Positions 12,196 through 24,300 are shown, numbered from the stretch's first letter. The stretch: DNA of 64,000 nt from Strigops habroptila (GCF_004027225.2 NC_044279.2:50678744-50742743), one strand, 5' to 3'. Numbers and translations: made by a program. The notes: generated by a model from the sequence alone, not told the origin.

Positions 12196-12243
12196 GGGGA
12201 GATTCTAAGGCAAATGCAGGTGACCATGCAGAATGCAGTTCAG
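12196..12243 (+). CDS. GAS2L3: GAS2L3 coding exon 1 (start codon exon)
   Basis: A 48-nt exon between TTTCTAG and a GTAAAT donor. The ATG is at 12226 and the exon contributes only six codons (MQNAVQ), corresponding to MQPAIQ in human GAS2L3. The 30 nt before the ATG are 5' UTR. It ends in phase 0 and joins to VWFGDDLP. Confidence 0.9.
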
Positions 12244-15200
12244 GTAAATGGCTTTTTAATGTTTGAATCTCATATAATATTTTTTTTGTTTTAATGCAAA
12301 AATTAACCCTTAAGCAGATGAAATGCCAGAACCCCCAGAGTCATTTCTATTAAAAAAAAAGTAATAATTTTCCCATTTTGCTAATGGAGCAATGTGACAA
12401 GATATGTAACCCACTGTTCTCTTCCTAAATGCTGTTACCTAAGCTTTTGAAGTCAAATGCTAAGTTATTAAAGAACTTGCTTGTTGATTAAGAGGTGTTT
12501 TTAAAACTCCTATGTAAGCGTAAATAAATATCTTTTTTTATACACACACTGAACTGAAGAAAAGTATTTAAGAATACCAGAAGGATTCTTTGTCTTCAGG
12601 AACTTTGTGCATCAAATTTCAGTGTGGTACTTTTCTTGAAATGTAAGGTACCTCTCAAATACGAAAATATACAATCCTTAAGAGAAATGCTAAGGATTCA
12701 TGTTCAAGAACTGTGCCATGTTCTTGCATGGAAATATGTTTCCTCTTAACATCATCATTTTAATGATTTAAACACTAAATGCTTCTGAAACGAGTGTTGG
12801 AGAAATCAGTAGTCTGTAGTAAATTATATGATAAACTGTAGATTTCATTACTTAAAGTGTGCTGAGGGAAAAAAAAAAACACACCACAGATTTAATGCAC
12901 GTTTTCTTCATTTAATGTTCAGGAAAGCATGTTATTTTAAATCCAAAGAAGTCAAGAACATGAATGTAGTAGTACTTTTGATGCAGGAGTTATTAATGAG
13001 AGCTGCACCATTCATTACTACTGCTGTGTTGGTGTATCTGTCTGAAGGGGAATGAACACTTACTTACTCTTTGAATAGTCTTCAGCATAATTCAGAACTG
13101 CAAGTCTTTGCAATCTGCCTGCAAATACTAGAGCTTGCTGTCTGCAGCTTCCTGACGTCTTCTGCAGGTGTGGTTTGGAGATGACCTTCCCTTAAGTTCC
13201 CGAAGTCCTCTAACTCCCAGACATGGGCCAGGTTTGGCAGATGTGTGCCTGTATGACCGATGGATATCTGTGCGGCATGAAGCAACTTTGGTGCCTATGC
13301 AAGAAGATCTGTCAATCTGGCTGTCTGGCTTGCTGGGTGAGGTTAAAAGTCACTGTCTAACAAATTTCAAAGCACTTTCCAATGTTCCAGTCAATGCTGA
13401 CACTTAATACCTCTGGTACTGTTAAGATCCGTGTATCTGAGCCTGAATGGCTAAGAGAATTGCATCAAAATGCATGTTTTGGTTTTGGATTTTATTAGCT
13501 GCCACTTCTTAGAGGTAGGATGATTAATCATTCTAATTTATTTGCTGAATCTTGGTAGTCTAATTAAAATCTAATTAAATGGATATTTGATTTTATCTTA
13601 CTTGTATATTTCTATTAATTTTCAGTGTTTAACACTGGAATGCTATTTGAGTTGCCTCTAAGTTCATATGAAATTTCTTTACCTTCTTTGGAGTAACTCT
13701 AATATTGATGATTTATTTTTTTTTTTTTTTAGGAATAGAAGTCAAAGCAGAACAACTGCTAGAAGAACTTGATAATGGGGTACTACTCTGCCAATTGGTT
13801 GGTGTTCTTCAAAACACAATTAAAGAATGTTGTAGCTCAAATAATTTAAGGGTGAGCCATTGTGATTTTTTTTAATGCATATATATACTCTTTAATTGTA
13901 AGTATTAGTAAAAGAGACTGATTAACAGCAATGTGGCTTATAGATGGGTAAACTGGGTTTGTGCAAAAAATTACTTATATGCTTTGTTAATCAAATCCTA
14001 AAGTCCTTACCAGGGTTTTAGTTTGATTTCAGAAGTCTTGCCTGAAGAAGATCTAGTCTAAGACTGGAGTTTGCTCCCCTGACATCAGTGTGGGTTGGTA
14101 ACAAGATATCCATTGGCACTTGGTGGTATGTTTTATGCCAGAAACTGGTGGCTAGACTCTAGTATGTAGGTCAGCCACCAAAATATCTGAACTGAGATGT
14201 ACCTGGACATGGCTTTTTGTTAGGAACCAAGGCTGACTTAAACCATGAATCTCAAGCAACTTCCAGTCTGCGTTTGTACCATGAAAAATACCGAGCTGTC
14301 AATTTAAAGTATAAAGCCATGTAACACCGGTGTAGGTAGCGTATGTTCAACGTACAGGGATATAGCTACAAGCAGTGCCTGGATTTGTCAAACAGTAGGT
14401 CACCAGCTAATGTGCCCTGATGGGTAGTGTTTCCCTTGGGTGCAGGAGGAACTGTTTCACCATATCCAGACCATTTTGATTTTGTGGTTACCTTTTACTA
14501 TTTTATTTAGTAAAACAATAGTTTTAAGTAATGGATATTTACCAGTAAGTAATATGATTACAAATATTAGAATTATTATTAACTGGGAGGGCAAGTCTTA
14601 GGATGCCAAAGGGTATTTATTCAAGAGCCGTATGAATGCTACAAATCCTTAGTTGCTTTTTTGTTGGCTTTTTTTTTTTTTAAAGGAAGACTAGATGCAT
14701 AACTTGTGTATCTATAAACTGAATTTTTAGTTCTGAAGATACTAATTTAAAACCAAATAAGTACTGAATTCTTTTAAAGGAAACTGCCCTTTGTTCCCTT
14801 CTGATTCCCTCTGCTTTCTAGAACAGGCTCTAAAATGTTGAAGTCTGGCAACTGAGTATATTTTAGTTTAGTTGGAGTTCTTTATCTGTGCTCATTCTGC
14901 TGCTGTGAACAGAGCTTGGGAAGGGGGAATAATTATCCAAACTGGTGAAACCACCAGTAAGACTTCTACTCTAGCACGTGGGGAAACAGTGGAGCAACTG
15001 TACAGGCAGCTTTGGGAGAGGCTGCAGAGCTAAGGATCGTTCACTCCGTGACTGTTCATGATAGGGTGGAGTGCTTTCTACATTAGTGTCGCTTTTTTAA
15101 TATAATGCATAGTGGGTTGCACACAAAATAGTTACTAACCACTGTTTCTGTACTCTGAATTGAGGGTTTATTTTCCTTTGCAAATATGCTTTGAAATCTG

Positions 15201-18200
15201 TTGGCAATGTTGATGTGCACAATGTACTTTTTGTTTTCTTCCCTTGCCAGAATTTTCCTATGAGAAAAGTTCCATGTAAGAAGGATGCTCCATCAGGATC
15301 TTTTTTTGCCAGAGATAATACAGCCAACTTTCTTAACTGGTGTAGGGCCATTGGAGTTGATGAGACTTATCTCTTTGAATCTGAAGGTTTAGGTAAATCT
15401 ACCTTTTTGTAAGACTTGCTTTGATCTGTATGTGAATAACTATCTGGGCAGGGAGATCTCTTGTGTACAGTCTTTTGAAGCCTTTGTCACGACTATGTCT
15501 GTCTCATGCAAGCTATTAATGCTTTTACTTATTTTAAGGAAGTGTTCAAGTAGAAGCCTTGAAAAATCAGTTCAGTGACTGCTCTAACTCGCATGACGCT
15601 TTTCCAAACTTCTAAAAGTTGCTGTGTGGAATGAAGCTGGGAGTGACAGTTGTGCAGCAAACTTGCATGTTTTCCTTCAGTGAAAAGGCCATCTGAGAAA
15701 CAGAGGAGAAAAGCGTGGTTTCACTTTCCCTGTGCAGGAAGACCACAAGGCCATGGATTCAACTCACAATAAGATCCTTTATTTGGAGTTAGAGCTCATT
15801 CTTGTTGCAGAAAGCCCTCAGAATTATGCATTCATGACTGCTAAATTTGGTAACTACAACAGGGCATTGTGCCTGAAGTGGCAACAGTCTGTTGGTAATT
15901 AACATTTACTTCAGGACCTACTTGACATAACTGCAAACCATTTGTGTTTTCCCATTTAATAAGATAGTTATAAAAAAAAATATTGCCAACTGTGTGTGTA
16001 TGCCTGCCCCAATGCACAGTCTGTCCCTTATAACAAACAGCTTCTAGACTGATACTTCCAGATGGAATAAAACTTGCTTAACTGCTAATTAAGAGGAAGT
16101 GTGCTTTAATTGCATGGTAAATAATGAAATGCTTTTCTACCAGCTATTATGTCAGTAAAAATTAATTAATACAAACCTTTCTGTGGCAAGCCAAAGACTG
16201 GAGTTTTTTTGGCTGCTGCTTTTTCTTTTTTAAAGGCAAAATATCTGCCTTTCAGCAGAACAGCAAAAATTTGCAAAGTACCTTTTGTTTTCCGAAATCA
16301 GATGAAGTTGTCACAATGTTTACTAGATTTTCTCGAAGTCTTTATGACATTTAATGTAATTAATGTCATGTTTTCATTAACTGCTTTTCTTTCAAGCTCT
16401 CCTCCCAGCTAGTTGGACTGCCCATGCTTTCTCTATTGGATAAGACATCTTTTAGAATAGTTGCGAAAACATCCTCATTTGCATCTGTCTCAGTCTGATT
16501 TAATTAGTGAGTGTATCTCTTTTCAGTGCCATGAAATACATTTGAGTAGGAGAGCTGAGGTACAAGAAAATTAGTTTTAAATTTATTTTTTTTGCAGTGT
16601 AACTTGTATGAACTGCATTGCTTAAACATCTGTAAGTGGATGGGGAACTAGAACCTGTTTAGCCTCCCTGAGATAAGCAGACAGGATTTCCTAATGCTGT
16701 GGCTTTTGCTTATAGCTAAGAGGTGTTTTGAAGTCTGATTGTAACTCTTGACACAAGCTTGCTTTACGGCATAAATATCTTCTGTGCGCCTTTTTGGCAG
16801 TCGAAATGAGCAGACTTGCAGCCTCCCTGATGAAACATTCTTTCCACTGATGTTGTCCATCAAACTTTCAAGCCATTCTTTATGAATTAAATAGGGGAAA
16901 GACAATTTGACAATTGTCTTTTTCCCATCAGATACATAGAGTAATGCCTGCTGAAAAGCGTGGGTGGCGGTGAAGGTACTAAATCAAGTGCCTCCTGAAA
17001 CTGCAGAAAGGGAGAGTAGCCATCATGGGGACCCGCTTTGACATCAAGCCAAAACGAATGTCTTGATCGCTCTTAGGGGTAAATTTGTATTTTTCTATTC
17101 TAGATTCAGGCAAATAATGCCATTTCTGTTACAGCTGACAAAAACACCAAATAATAAGGGATTAAATGATCTCTAGCACCTTTTATTTTATGGCTGTGTC
17201 AACTTTCTATTTTAGATTTACCTTTCATAATCAGATCTTCTAAAAACTAGACTTACAAACTGGTGTGGGTGATGTAAACAAGAACATCTGACTTTGTACT
17301 CTGCTTATACTTTAGGAAACACTTCAGTCTTATTTAAAGCAAAGTCATTTTAAATATAAAATTGAACATCAGAAAGATGTTAGATTTCATCTGCAAATAT
17401 AGAACTGGCTCATGTTTCTCTTCAGAGTGAATTTCCAGTTTCTACTGAATATTGTTACTGCATATTGCAAAGAAAGTCAGACTTCTTAATATAAATGTTA
17501 TACCACACGAAAATCGTATCTGCAGCTTTTCCCATTTCTTATACTTAATGCTGGTTGGGGAAAGAACAGTGCCATGTGTGTGGGTTGAGGGGAGCTGAAT
17601 GACCTTTCTCCCAGCCTTTGGTTTCTGAGTTGTTAGGCAGTACTCCTAGTTGGCTAAAAAATTGCAGGGATGTTTTGGTTTTTTTTTTTTTTCCAAAGCA
17701 CTCATATAACTGTTCTTAGAACATGTCGAAAGCACCTCAATTTTAAGGGTTGTATGGGGACAAAGGAGGAAGTAGTTACGTGGGGGTGAGATTTTAAACT
17801 ATTTTCTTTCCCTGTTCATTGCCTTGCTGCTTTTTCCTTGTGCACCTAAAGATGGAAAGAAACCAAAACAGATATTGTTTTCCTTCTGCATCTTCCATTC
17901 TTCAGTGCAGCAGTAGAAATGATTGAATGTTTTCATTTCAAATCTGTCAAGAAAACCCAGAAGACCTGCCACAGTCATCTTCACACTGTTTGGTCATCAC
18001 CTCACTCTTCCACCTCGTTCTTCAGCTCTCCTGATTGTCATTCCGTGTGCCTACATGGCCACGTACATGCAGCTACTAAAGCCTTTCTGAATTGAGGGGT
18101 GCAAAGCAGCCTCTGCATTGGGCACTAGCTGGGTTAATGTGGGAACAGTCTTTGAACAGCAAAGCCTAATGCAAAACTCAGTGCTACTAACATCTGAAAT

Positions 18201-21200
18201 CGAGTTGCTGCTTCTCTGTGATCACAGCCGATATCTGATGTTTGAATCTGAGTATTTGTCTCTTAAACCAATGTCATTCTTACCTCCTTCTTACAATCAG
18301 GTGTTTTGACCATCCTTTTCAGATACAGCCTCACAAAGATATCAAATCCTGAAGCAAACCTCTGGGTAGATGGGTCAGGAGGTATAGGCTGATAGCGTGG
18401 GGTGAAATGTGGGTATAGCATGAGGTAAGGTAGCTGCCACTGGCAAAGCGGAACTGGGTGAATCTGCCAGCTCCTGCTGGCACCCAAAGCTCTTAAAGTG
18501 GTAAGAAAAGAGATGTGTCGCTTACTGAAATGGTAAGTCACCCAGATTATTCTTTCACAGCCATGGGTTTAAACCACTTAGGCTGACCAGCTGCATAGCC
18601 ATCCACTTGTCAGCTAGGTCACTTGTATTCTACAGGTGTTCACCTTTAGAGTGTGTGGGCCTATCTGTGTCTGTAAGCACAAGCAAGAACAGATGGAGCA
18701 TGTTTTCCTATTTGCAGTTGCTGAATACTCTTCATCTTTAAGACTGTGATAATGTATTTGGGGATAGCAAAGGGAAAGCTCTTGGATCAATTTCCTCCTA
18801 AGCATATTTCTCTTAGGAGGTAGAGAAGAATTTGATTTCAGGATTGCCAGGATGAGTTTAAACGTTTTATGGAATAGAAAATTAGAGCTGGAAAGCATAT
18901 AGTGCTTTATCAATGATAATGTAGCTTGCTTCTGGGTAGAATGATGGCAAAGTTACAGTTATCTATTCCTTATCTTCCCTTCTTCATACTTAATTGCACA
19001 GGCCTCTCTACAGTAAATATGAGCTGTAACTCCCTTTTATTCTCTTCCCTTTTAGTTTTGCACAAGGATCCAAGACAAGTATATCTTTGTCTGTTGGAAA
19101 TTGGGCGCATTGTATCCGGGTATGTAATCCGCACATGCTCCTAACTAGACATGGAAAAACACGTTCTATTAAGTAGAAGCTAAGACAAAGTTAAGACAGT
19201 CTGTGGTCATTAAGTGCAATGCAATAAATGTTAATTCCGCACAGAAAGTAGTGAAGAGTTCTTCTAGTACAATGTAAGTTTTTGTTTTGGGTTGTTTTTG
19301 GTTTTTTGTGTGTGATTTTTGGTTTTTTGGGTTGTTTTTTTTTTTTTGGGGGGGGTTGGTTTTTTTTTTGGGGGGGGGTTGTGGGGTTTTTTTTGTTTGT
19401 TTTTTTTGGGTTTTTTTTTTTTTTAAAAAATTCATCAGACTTTTTCCATGGAGAGATGCTGATCCACTGCTGTTTATAGCTGTATGTTTAAATGCTATGT
19501 TCAGCTTATAGATATGTCTACATCTTGGAAGAAACTCTCTGGACATTAAATACAGTTTTAAGGTTGTTACTTTTTAAGCTTTTTGGCAGGTATGTCTAGC
19601 ATTCTCTAATTTTAGACTTTTATTTCAAGTGCAGAACTGGAAGCTTTAAGATAGTTTATCTAAATTGGATGTGACCTAAATTATGTAGTTTTGACTACAT
19701 TTTTACTGTTTTCTTTGGTAGCTCCAAGACCATAGGGAGGGCTTCTAGTAGAAACTCAGAGCTGTTCCTTCTCTTTGGATTATCAAGGCAGTTATTCCTC
19801 TGACTGATTTAGTTCTGTTCCCTGTCAGTCAAGCCACTCAGAATTTTGCATGTTTGTTATCATCACTTTTTGGTTTCTTTAGTAAATTAGCATTTAAACT
19901 GTCTACTTATGTATTTGAGGTACGGAGTTGAACCTCCCGTGCTAGTAAAACTAGAGAAGGAAATTGAGCTAGAAGAAACACTGCTAATGACCTCTGGACC
20001 ACCATCACCTATTAGCACAGCAAAGTCATGTTGTCACCATGGGGAGCTACATGAGGCAGTAAGTACTACTTATTTATTGTGTTCTGGGCTTTACATCAAA
20101 TTCTAAGTTTGACACTTCTGTGATCTGACTCAGTAAGCATTTATTTTAAAGGTCCTCTATGTTGTAATGTAAAATGTCTGCTTCTTTGGGAGAGTCAGCC
20201 ACGAGATCTTTGCTCACTCTGAAAACTCACTATTTTTCCTGCTTGGCAATTTAAGTTTCTAAGTGGCTGTAAGAGGCACATGTTTTCTAACCCTGGACTT
20301 ATCTGGGGACCTTTTCTCCTTTTTTTTTAGTGGTTTCCTTCTTGGGTGTCACATAGAAGATTAACCTATAAAAAGTTAGGGAGAACTCTGAAGTACTCCT
20401 GGGTCAGGTGTAGCAATAGATTTGGTCAGAGGGGAAACCCAGGCACTTGTTTCAATTTCTAGAGACCATAAGAGTGTCTTTACAGGTTGTGGTTGGAATT
20501 GATGCTGCTATGCATAGTGTTATGAACAAACCTTGAAAGTGAAATTAGAAACAACTTAAAATTGAAGAAATTGTGAAAATTGGATTGGGACAACTATAAA
20601 TGTTTGTGCGTGCAGTTTGTTCTTTTAATCTTTTATTCCACATTTTGAAGCTCTGTGTAGCTAAGATTTTATTGTGAGGGTACAGAATCCTAGGGTTATT
20701 TTAGATTATAGGATGAAGATAATGAACAGTGTCTTTTTGTGTATTAAATATCTCAAACTGTTAAACACATGCTTCTGTCAAAATACAAATGCTTTCATTT
20801 TTAATAACTAGGTTAAACATATAGCGGAAGATCCTCCCTGCAGTTGTTCCCATCGATTTTCAATTGAATACTTATCGGAGGGACGTTATAGACTGGGAGA
20901 TAAAATACTCTTCATACGAGTAAGTACTTTCTCAGAATTCCAATTTATATTCATGTTGGGAAGAGAAATGCTTTTAAGCGACATACCTCATTCTGTGGTA
21001 CTGTTTTAGAATTACAGAATGATTTAGGTTGGGACCCCATGCCATCCAATTCCCTATTCAGAGTAGGTGTAGCTACTTAGATCTTACAAACATTGATGTT
21101 ACAGTCTCACTAAACGAAGTTAGTTATGCTTTTCTGTGCTGTTTCTTAAATTTCAGTAACAACTTGGAATATAAATAAGGACAATGCTATAGAATATTCT

Positions 21201-23016
21201 GAGAACATTGCTTTTTCAAAATCTGGACACTTGGGGTTTATAATTTGTAGGATACTTGATCACTCTTTTCAGCAGGCATAAGAGTTTGTGTTACAAGGAC
21301 ATACATCATTTGAACAAAACCTGTATCCAAAGCTCTATATACTAAATAAAGATGCTGACAGAATGGTTAAAGTGTCTTCTGAATATATGCTTTCATTATT
21401 TCCTGACATGTAACAACTGTCTCTGCAGGAGAAACTATCTAATAAAAGAATTGGGAAGCATAAACCTTATTTATCACATAATCGCTCTTTTTAAAAAAAT
21501 GTTTCTCTGTAAGAAAGGAGGTCCTATTTCTGGTCAATTTCAATAAATGTTAATGTAATATGAAGACATAATGCTGCATAAAACAAGATCGAAACATCTC
21601 TTGTTCTTCTCCTGCTCTCCCCCCCGCCTCTTCCTCCATTGTCAGATGCTACATGGCAAGCATGTGATGGTCCGTGTTGGTGGAGGCTGGGACACTCTTC
21701 AAGGTTTTCTACTTAAATATGATCCATGCCGAGTGCTTCAGTTTGCAACTCTGGAACAAAAAATTCTGGCGTTTCAGAAAGGAGTCACCAGTGACAGTGT
21801 CCCCAGCTCATCAGCTAGAATTCAGGAGCCTCCTGTTATGAATCCAATGTCAGCTGTCAATATGTTTCAAAAGCAGCCATCAAAACCCCCGACTCCTGTT
21901 TCAACTCTTGGGGCCAGCGCCAAGAAGGCTTTACCTAAACGTCCTCAGTCCCCTGTCCTGGCATCACCAAAAGTGCCAGTGCTTCCATCCTCCACAGCCA
22001 AGTCCTTGACAGTCAGGTCCAAATTACAAGGGTCTTCAGCTCCAGGCGTGCAGTCTCCTCTCAAACCATTAGCTGGCACCTCAAAGAAACTGGAGTCTCC
22101 TACACACAGTTCACCAGCTTCTGCTCCTTCACAGCCTGTAAGCAAAAGCTCTTCATCTTCAGGAACGAGAACAGCTCTTGTTCATTCTGAAACATTGCGC
22201 AAACGTATTTGGTCCCCTGATGCTCCCAAGATGAAATTTACCCTGCCTCAGGGCTCCCCAGCACCAGTGCTGCATCCTGCCCTCTCATCCCCTAAAAAAC
22301 AGCCATCTCCCTTGCCTGGGACAGCTGAAACCATCACTTCAAAACAGAAGCGTGTCCCTGCTAAATGCAAATCTGTATCTGCCACTAAAACCAACGTGAA
22401 TTCAGTTGCTCCAAAGGCTGCTCAGCCACCTGCGACAAATCTGCGTGCTGTTGCCAAGTTTGCACAATCACAGCAGCTCCTTGCTAAACCTCATTCTGAA
22501 AATGCTATTCAGACCTCAGGAACTAGGTCTCAGCATCCTCAGAAAGCTCCACAAACAGCTACTGACCGGGCAAGGAACCTGAAAAGTCCTTCAGTCCTAA
22601 AACACTCAGCTTCTGCACCTTCCCTTGCAGTTAACAAAGCATTAAAGTCACCACCTATGCTGGTATCTACAAGCAAGAATATGTCATCAGCTGTCAATAA
22701 GCAGCCTAATGTCAGTAAACCCCCTCAGGTTGGACCCACTTCATCCAAGCCTCCTGAACGCACTCCCTTGTCCGTTGTACGGCTTCCTCAAACTTCAGCC
22801 AAAGAGGCAGTGACCAAAAAGCCAGTGCAGCCTTCAACAAAAAACTTGCAAGCAAACGAAAGCTTGGCCCCAGCAGCCAAGAAGCCTCTCTCTAAGGGAA
22901 AATCAGCAACGGCATGTAACAAAGGAATGCCTGGTGCATCAAAAAGTCCCCTTATGAAAAGCAGGCAAGATGATCACTATTTTGTTATGACAGGGAGTAA
23001 AAAACCCAGAAAGTAA
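12226..23016 (+). CDS. GAS2L3: GAS2L3, growth arrest-specific 2-like 3 (complete, 8 coding exons)
   Basis: GAS2L3 is a cytoskeletal linker that binds F-actin and microtubules and acts at the spindle midzone and midbody in late mitosis and cytokinesis. Eight coding exons (12226-12243, 13168-13336, 13733-13851, 15251-15392, 19056-19119, 19920-20058, 20812-20919, 21646-23016) have GT-AG borders and matching phases. They join to 2130 nt, 709 residues plus stop, against about 694 in human. Residues ~47-170 form the calponin-homology domain ([29 protein letters not shown]). Residues ~214-282 form the GAR/Gas2 domain ([40 protein letters not shown]). The rest is a basic Ser/Pro/Lys/Ala-rich, probably disordered tail. 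The end, [15 protein letters not shown], matches human. No defect is seen. Confidence 0.97.
12244..13167 (+). other. GAS2L3: GAS2L3 intron between coding exons 1 and 2
   Basis: GT-AG intron, AT-rich, with a short A run near 12870. Nothing else seen. Confidence 0.9.
13168..13336 (+). CDS. GAS2L3: GAS2L3 coding exon 2 (start of CH domain)
   Basis: Acceptor TCTGCAG, donor CTGG|GTGAGG, phase 0 to 1. It encodes residues 7-62, including the conserved N-terminal segment [17 protein letters not shown] and the first CH-domain helix ([12 protein letters not shown]). Confidence 0.95.
13337..13732 (+). other. GAS2L3: GAS2L3 intron between coding exons 2 and 3
   Basis: A short AT-rich intron that ends in an unbroken T tract before the acceptor. 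Confidence 0.9.
13733..13851 (+). CDS. GAS2L3: GAS2L3 coding exon 3 (CH domain)
   Basis: Acceptor preceded by a long T tract, donor AAGG|GTGAGC, phase 1 to 0. It encodes residues 63-102, with the CH core [20 protein letters not shown]. The segment [11 protein letters not shown] at the end differs most from the human sequence I know. Confidence 0.95.
13852..15250 (+). other. GAS2L3: GAS2L3 intron between coding exons 3 and 4
   Basis: 1.4-kb AT-rich intron; no exon or repeat family recognised. Confidence 0.9.
15251..15392 (+). CDS. GAS2L3: GAS2L3 coding exon 4 (CH domain)
   Basis: Acceptor TTGCCAG, donor TTTAG|GTAAAT, phase 0 to 1. It encodes residues 103-149, including [20 protein letters not shown] and the [18 protein letters not shown] helix, strongly conserved with human. 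Confidence 0.95.
15393..19055 (+). other. GAS2L3: GAS2L3 intron between coding exons 4 and 5
   Basis: The longest intron within the coding region, 3.7 kb. It contains a poly-T run near 17680 and no recognised exon or mobile element. Confidence 0.9.
19056..19119 (+). CDS. GAS2L3: GAS2L3 coding exon 5 (end of CH domain)
   Basis: A short 64-nt exon, acceptor CTTTTAG, donor CCGG|GTATGT, phase 1 to 2. It encodes [21 protein letters not shown] and two bases of a Gly codon; human has Arg at that position. Confidence 0.95.
19278..19424. repeat. G/T-only low-complexity tract in a GAS2L3 intron
   Basis: About 150 nt composed almost only of T and G on the + strand, with G runs up to nine long alternating with T runs. 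It lies between coding exons 5 and 6. The G runs have the pattern needed for G-quadruplexes on the non-template strand. The overlapping open frames (Phe/Trp/Gly only, or Lys/Pro/Asn on the other strand) are composition artefacts. Confidence 0.9.
19920..20058 (+). CDS. GAS2L3: GAS2L3 coding exon 6 (CH-GAR linker)
   Basis: Acceptor TTTGAG with a modest pyrimidine tract, donor GGCA|GTAAGT, phase 2 to 0. It encodes [20 protein letters not shown] followed by a less conserved linker ending HHGELHEA. Confidence 0.94.
20812..20919 (+). CDS. GAS2L3: GAS2L3 coding exon 7 (GAR domain, first half)
   Basis: 108 nt, phase 0 to 0, donor ACGA|GTAAGT. It encodes [20 protein letters not shown] through LGDKILFIR, the first half of the Gas2-related domain. 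The CSC motif is the conserved cysteine site of this domain. Confidence 0.95.
21007..21056 (-). mobile_element. Short decayed CR1 LINE 3' end
   Basis: On the + strand it reads AGAATTACAGAATGATTTAG followed by GTTGGGACC and a CATCCA-ATTCC block. This is the reverse complement of the avian CR1 3' terminus, heavily mutated. It lies in the GAS2L3 intron before the last coding exon. Confidence 0.6.
21646..23016 (+). CDS. GAS2L3: GAS2L3 coding exon 8 (GAR domain end and basic tail)
   Basis: A single large terminal exon of 456 codons plus TAA (23014-23016). It opens with [15 protein letters not shown], which finishes the GAR domain. A tail rich in Ser, Pro, Lys, Ala and Thr follows, with many SP/TP and KxP steps of the kind phosphorylated in mitosis. 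The open frame runs upstream of 21646, but that part is intron: the acceptor CCATTGTCAG fixes the exon start. The tail is poorly conserved except for blocks such as NMFQKQ and the C-terminal [13 protein letters not shown]. Confidence 0.96.
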   Translation: MLHGKHVMVRVGGGWDTLQGFLLKYDPCRVLQFATLEQKILAFQKGVTSDSVPSSSARIQEPPVMNPMSAVNMFQKQPSKPPTPVSTLGASAKKALPKRPQSPVLASPKVPVLPSSTAKSLTVRSKLQGSSAPGVQSPLKPLAGTSKKLESPTHSSPASAPSQPVSKSSSSSGTRTALVHSETLRKRIWSPDAPKMKFTLPQGSPAPVLHPALSSPKKQPSPLPGTAETITSKQKRVPAKCKSVSATKTNVNSVAPKAAQPPATNLRAVAKFAQSQQLLAKPHSENAIQTSGTRSQHPQKAPQTATDRARNLKSPSVLKHSASAPSLAVNKALKSPPMLVSTSKNMSSAVNKQPNVSKPPQVGPTSSKPPERTPLSVVRLPQTSAKEAVTKKPVQPSTKNLQANESLAPAAKKPLSKGKSATACNKGMPGASKSPLMKSRQDDHYFVMTGSKKPRK

Positions 23017-24300
23017 ATTTAATTGTTACTTTCTGTGGAAGTCTGAATTTTATTCATATGGGCCTCTTGTAACTGCTACGCTGAAGACAAGGAAAAAAGT
23101 TTAATAGCACTATATTTACCATGAAATATTAGGTATAACCTACATTTTGCTGCATAACTTAGAGTAAGAACTGTATGTATTTTGTGGGTTTGAAACTTCT
23201 AATCAGATATATTTAGAAGTGAGCTTGCTTGCTGTGTAGCACTGTGGAACAGAGAATAAGATCCCTGTTTGCTGCTAGCCTGACCTGCTGCAGAGAAGGT
23301 GGGAGAGCAGAAAGGGGAGCTAGGGCTGCTAATTTTGCTGCTGCTCATTTTCAAGGGAGCTAAGCCTGCCCCAGAAACATCTACCCAGGCCAGAGTCTGG
23401 GTGGTTCTGGCACATCTGCATTGAGGCCCTTGGCAAGCGATAGAGCTGTGCACAAGCTGTAGAATTTATAATACCTCAAACAAAACTGTGGGTTTTAGTT
23501 CACTGGTGTCCCAGAACACAAATTTGGGTCATCTGCATGTATTAGAAAGAAATTTCTAGTCATGTTTAGCTTTGACAACTGCCATTATCAGTGTTCACTG
23601 TGCCCCCCATATGCCTTAAAGTGGCTTCTGCTCACTTGGAAGTCGAGCCTTCCTAGTCTGTGTTATGTTGGATGTGGAAAATCATGGTGTTGGTTGCTTG
23701 CTCTCATTGTGCCTTAGCCTTTCAAATTCAGGACAGATCTCTTCAGCGAGCAATGCTGCTTTTAAAACCTGGGGCAGATAACCTTGCTTAGAGCCTAGTC
23801 TTTGCTAGAAAGCTCTTGCTACATGGAAAGAAGCGCCTGAGTTGCTGGGAGGATGCCTTCCCCTGGGATGGAGCCTGAAAGCAACACCTGCTCCAGCAAC
23901 ACAGAGTTGCCAGTACTGACCTGTACTGGCAGAGCCTTACTGCTCTGCAGGAGTGCCCTTTACATGTAAAAGTATTTAGTGATTCTAAATTTGGTTTTAT
24001 CAGTGTTATAGGTTAATTTTTATGGGTAGTCTCAGTCTACAGTGGCTTTTTTTGTTTTATTATGGAGACCTTTTTACTGGCTCTCCTGTATTACTTTCTG
24101 GAGGTGAGGAATAGCTTCCCAAAGAGGCACCAAGGGACTGCGTTTGCCTTTAAACATCTGAAAGTGCCAGAAATCTATGCACTGTTTAGGCTTTCAACTC
24201 CTGAAGGCTTTCAGGTTTAAACATCTGTGGTGCTCAACACCTTTACCCTTAACAGAAGTGAGTTTAATGGTAGATTAATAAAAATTACTGTCCTTGGGAG
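23017..24300 (+). other. GAS2L3: GAS2L3 3' UTR (approximate)
   Basis: Non-coding sequence after the stop. The extent is inferred from the first clear AATAAA at 24277-24282; alternative sites are possible. Confidence 0.45.
24277..24282 (+). promoter_or_regulatory. GAS2L3: Candidate polyadenylation signal of GAS2L3
   Basis: AATAAA in an AT-rich context, 1.26 kb after the stop codon, followed by T-rich sequence. Assigned by position only. Confidence 0.4.

Noticed and set aside
19169-19546. 125-codon minus-strand frame and two plus-strand frames
   Set aside because: Produced by the T/G tract at 19278-19424 (poly Lys/Pro/Asn or Phe/Trp/Gly).
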